Source: Mugil cephalus
Taxonomy: Eukaryota; Chordata; Actinopteri; Mugiliformes; Mugilidae
DNA: 64,000 bases
NCBI RefSeq assembly: GCF_022458985.1
Contig: NC_061782.1
Span: 8,697,672-8,761,671 of the forward strand
Reading direction: 5' to 3'
A model generated the notes under the pieces. It saw only the letters and a program-made list of their open reading frames with translations. It was not told the origin of the DNA and did no database searches. Both the position numbers and the translations under genes were made by a program. This document shows positions 60,694 to 64,000 of the stretch, piece after piece; within the stretch, counting starts at the first letter, position 1; every line of letters begins with the position of its first letter.

Positions 60694-60865
60694 TGAATGA
60701 ATGAATGAATGAATTTTAATTTGAACGTTTCATACATGTATAGTAGTATGTAACCATTTGTACACGCAAAACAAAAAAGTAATGATTATAAGCCAAAAAA
60801 CAAACAAAGAAGAAGTAGGAAGAGGTAAACACTTTAAAATTCTACCCCTTTTTAACTATTCCTCA
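60694..60865. repeat. (GAAT)n microsatellite and probable LINE 3' tail
   Basis: Five GAAT units precede TTTTAATTTGAACGTTTCATAC, an A-rich AACAAAAAAG/AAACAAACAAAG section and TCTACCCCTTTTT. I recall this order from 3' tails of teleost LINE-type repeats. No reverse-transcriptase sequence is present. Confidence 0.4.
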
Positions 60866-61839
60866 GTTTGTATCATAATTTATTCAATATAAGCTTTACA
60901 AGTTGGATCACGGGCTGTTAAAAAAAAAAAAAAAGTCCCCTTTGTGAAAATGAGTCATGTGTGCTATTAAAAGTTATGCTAACATTACGCGAGATAGTAT
61001 CACATGTGCCAGACACCTCCTAAAAGCCCTTGTCCTAAAAGCCTTTCCCAAACATGTTTATATTAGAATGAAATTAGAGTCGCTTGCTTTTATCTCTGTT
61101 CTCGCCGTGCTCCTAATACTAGGGCTAACACAACAACACGGGAGCAATGCCATTTCCTCATTTGCATGTGTTTAGCTGATGAGGAGGATTTTTTGCTTGA
61201 TTGCATTCAGTTTTAGCCTCAGTCTTTTTTCGCGCAATATAATGGTATAATAGGTAGCAATCAAGTGCATTTTTAAGACCCCTTTTACAAGCTCGTGAGC
61301 TGGAGACATAAAAAGGGCAGCAAGAGACACCATTTTACCCAGCTCACTGAGCTGATATTAGCTCAATTTGCTATGTACAGCTGATAAACTCTGCTTCCAT
61401 AAATGCTAAAAAGAAATGTCCTCCTCGCATTGTTTTAAAAGAGAAAAGCATTTTATGTTGTAAACCAGCCACCGTTGTGATCAGAAAGCTTGACACTGAG
61501 AGGATTAGGGAGGACGTGGTCATGGATAACGTCTTATCTTAGCATGGTAAAATGGTGTGTGCGAATAAGGCTTTTTTTTTCCTTTTTTTTTTCCACAGTG
61601 GGAGAAAATAGACTGCAGCCCGGTGTGACAGGCATGGACGGACCACAGGACACTTCAGAGTTTCCTGGCTGCGTGGAAACAAAAGGGCACCCCCGCTATC
61701 TGGTCTCTGTCTGTCTGTCTAGGGTCTGTGCAAATGTGTCACGACATGGAAGACTCATCTCTGCCAGCAGCCTTTAGCCTCACAGCCCACCTACACCTAC
61801 TAAACTGTGTGTTCTCCTGACAAGAAAATGCCATCCCAC

Positions 61840-61847
61840 ATGCAAAT
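61840..61847 (+). promoter_or_regulatory. Octamer (POU) site
   Basis: A perfect ATGCAAAT followed by GACATG in unique sequence. Motif evidence only. Confidence 0.3.
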
Positions 61848-62094
61848 GACATGATACGGCCTCACAGATACTGGTGCATTCGTTCGCTGCTTTGATGTCT
61901 CCATCTCCATTTTCAGCGCTGTAGGAGTTCATCCGGAGTTTCTATTCCCGCACAAGTTTGTTTTTCCTGTGTCGAATTTTATGTGATGGTTTGGCAAAAA
62001 AAGCTCTCTGAGCAATGCATCATCCCTTTAGAAGCTGAACGCAGCGCCAGGCAAGCTAAGTGTTTGGCTGCAGGCGATGGAGGCAAGAAAGTTC

Positions 62095-62135
62095 TGCTTC
62101 TTCTTCTTCTTCTTTTTTTTTTTTTTTTTTTTTTT
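62095..62135. repeat. (TTC)n and poly-T tract
   Basis: Several TTC units followed by about 24 T bases. Confidence 0.9.
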
Positions 62136-64000
62136 GCTTAGCGATATAAGCAAGCTCAAAAGACACAGCATTAATTATTCACCCTCCCTGCACCAGTCTG
62201 ACATTCTGATTATGACTGGAGGTGGTTCCAGGGTATCAGCAAGGTTGCAGAGTAGGCATGACGGGGGTTCAAACTCTAATATGTTGGCTGCCAAGAAATA
62301 GAGGCCACTATGATGTGTAAGCCGCCCCCGGAGGCCATCAGAATGAATGGTAATAATTCATCTGGAGAGAATGCAGCTTATTACTTGAGCCACTCCCCTG
62401 TAAGGACAGACAAGGAAATTACCGGTCTCACTATTTTGTAAATGACATTGATGGTCATTTTGTTTCCCTTCTTAAAATAGTCGGTGCAGGCCTGATTATT
62501 GGGTAAGGAAATGGTACTTATGGTACTTATGTACGCACAGACATACAGATACAGGAAGATAAGGACTGACACTCTCAAACTTGAAAGAAGGGTGTTGGCT
62601 CGCCAGGTTTGATTACAGGTGGGAAGGTTAGTCATTGTCTGCCAAAATGCTGTGTCTCTGCCAAAACAAGAAGCTTTGAGTCCCTGAGGGCCTGGCTTGG
62701 AAATCTACCAGTTACAGTGTGACTGTGCTTGCAGAGTGGTTTGTGGGCCAACCCAACACAGGCATCTTTGTTTTTTGCTGGCACACAAAAAAGGAATACC
62801 ATTGTATCCTAGTCACATTATTTGTGCAAGATCAGAGTGCGATGTGGTGCAACAGCTGTTTGTGGAGGGCAGATGTTTAAGTCACTACGCAGTCAAGGTG
62901 GAGCTGATTGAATGAACTTCCAAAGACAATGGCAGCCTTGGGCTACTGGTGACCTCATCCACCGTCCTACCGCTCGCGGAAGCATGTTTTTTCAAGGCTG
63001 GGCAAAACAAATCTGCTTCCTGATGGTAAATTGCTTTCCCGCCGCGTGGAAGTTGAACTGAAGCGTTGGTAGTCTTGCCAGGTCTGCACAGGGATGGGTG
63101 TGCTGTGGAAACTGGCACGTTGACGCTTCCATGCCACTGTCATGCTGTTCACAAGGTGCCCTGGAGGAGTGTCACAACGCATTCTTCTCACTTAGTGGAG
63201 CATGTCCCTGTCACACTCCGGGTTGCCGTAGTCAGACGGCATTCCTCTCCCGCCATCTGTGTTGGGTATTATAGTGGCATGTGACAGTTATTCGTATCAC
63301 CTAGTTTAAGCTTTTATCCAGGGTGCGCGCTTTTGCTGTGTTGTGCTGATGCCACAGAGGCAACTGCAGGCTTCCCTTTAATCTTGAACGTGTACGATCT
63401 GTTTATGGGCCGAGGTAGATGTCTACGATATCCTCGGTTTCAGCTAAACATCCTGAAAGTTGTTATGCCGGAGAAATCCCAGCTGCAAACGCAGTCTCCA
63501 GCTGAACATTAAGTTCATCACGGTCTGCACGAGTTGTTGCTCTCTTAAAGTACTGGAAGGCATAAAGAGGAACTCCTTATATAGTAGTTTCAGTGTCAAA
63601 CGACCACTACACACTAACTGAGTCTTCCCCGCCTGGCACTGGCTGGTGTGACAGTGTTATTAGTACAACATTTGTCATGTTGCGGTTTCCTAGCCCCCTC
63701 CCCCCTCTCCGATTCTCCAACAGTCTCTGAAACTGCCGAGAAGGCACCACATGGTATGCTGCACACAGCACATGGTTTCACTTACAGCCAGGCTGCACCC
63801 AAGTACTCAGTGAACCAGCGTGCACAGCTACTTGGAGGCCAAATAATCAGCATAAGCGGCTGAAAAGTATGAAAATCCTGCAGGTTTTCGTACCAATCTT
63901 GCATGCAGTCGCACGGAATCTGCTGCCGCGTGCATGCATTTTGCGCAGCTGTGTTTGGGCATGTGACCACAAATATGTGTGTCAGGGGAAGTGGGTAAAA

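Larger units (their letters stand above)
40671..64000. other. Gene desert downstream of irf2bp2
   Basis: There is no recognisable exon series, tRNA or rRNA in 23 kb. Long frames such as those at 44880-45335, 48869-49445 and 50609-51142 on the minus strand are simple-repeat or Pro/Ser/His-rich artefacts. The content is microsatellites, several transposon remnants and AT-rich blocks with homeobox-type sites (for example 41890-42000 and 43360-43450) that could be enhancers. Confidence 0.65.

Noticed and set aside
1..64000. CRISPR arrays, bacterial operons, phage genes, tRNA and rRNA genes
   Set aside because: None is present. Repeats are simple or transposon-type, and the window is vertebrate nuclear DNA.

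Overview
This window is vertebrate nuclear DNA, almost certainly from a teleost fish. The evidence is split genes with GT-AG introns, vertebrate gene families in vertebrate order, a decayed Tc1 transposon, short hAT-like and other inverted-repeat elements, and dense (CA)n, (GGT)n and poly-T microsatellites. No bacterial, viral or CRISPR-type system is visible.

Three protein-coding genes are supported, all on the + strand. (1) Positions 1-7925 hold the 3' part of arid4b (eight coding exons from the chromo-barrel domain to the stop at 5779, plus a roughly 2.1 kb 3' UTR). (2) Positions 8290-11715 hold the complete five-exon tomm20, whose 3' UTR is split by a dead 1.47 kb Tc1 transposon. (3) Positions about 37.4-40.7 kb hold the complete two-exon irf2bp2. 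The order ARID4B, TOMM20, IRF2BP2 in one orientation is that of human 1q42.3, as I recall it. RBM34, which lies between ARID4B and TOMM20 in human, is missing here, and the two genes sit only about 0.4 kb apart.

The genes are not an operon. arid4b encodes a SIN3/HDAC-associated chromatin adaptor, tomm20 the mitochondrial presequence receptor, and irf2bp2 a nuclear zinc-finger/RING corepressor. What links them is conserved synteny, probably kept by long-range regulation of irf2bp2.

The rest is two gene deserts (about 11.7-37 kb and 40.7-64 kb) with no credible coding exons. They contain simple repeats, several transposon remnants, CTCF-like motifs just downstream of tomm20, an unusual set of strong RFX X-box palindromes, perfect octamer sites, and AT-rich homeobox-site-rich blocks that look like developmental enhancers. 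The most useful new observations are the Tc1 insertion in the tomm20 3' UTR, the exact-TSD hAT element in the last arid4b intron, the X-box set and the CTCF sites. I found no undescribed gene system.
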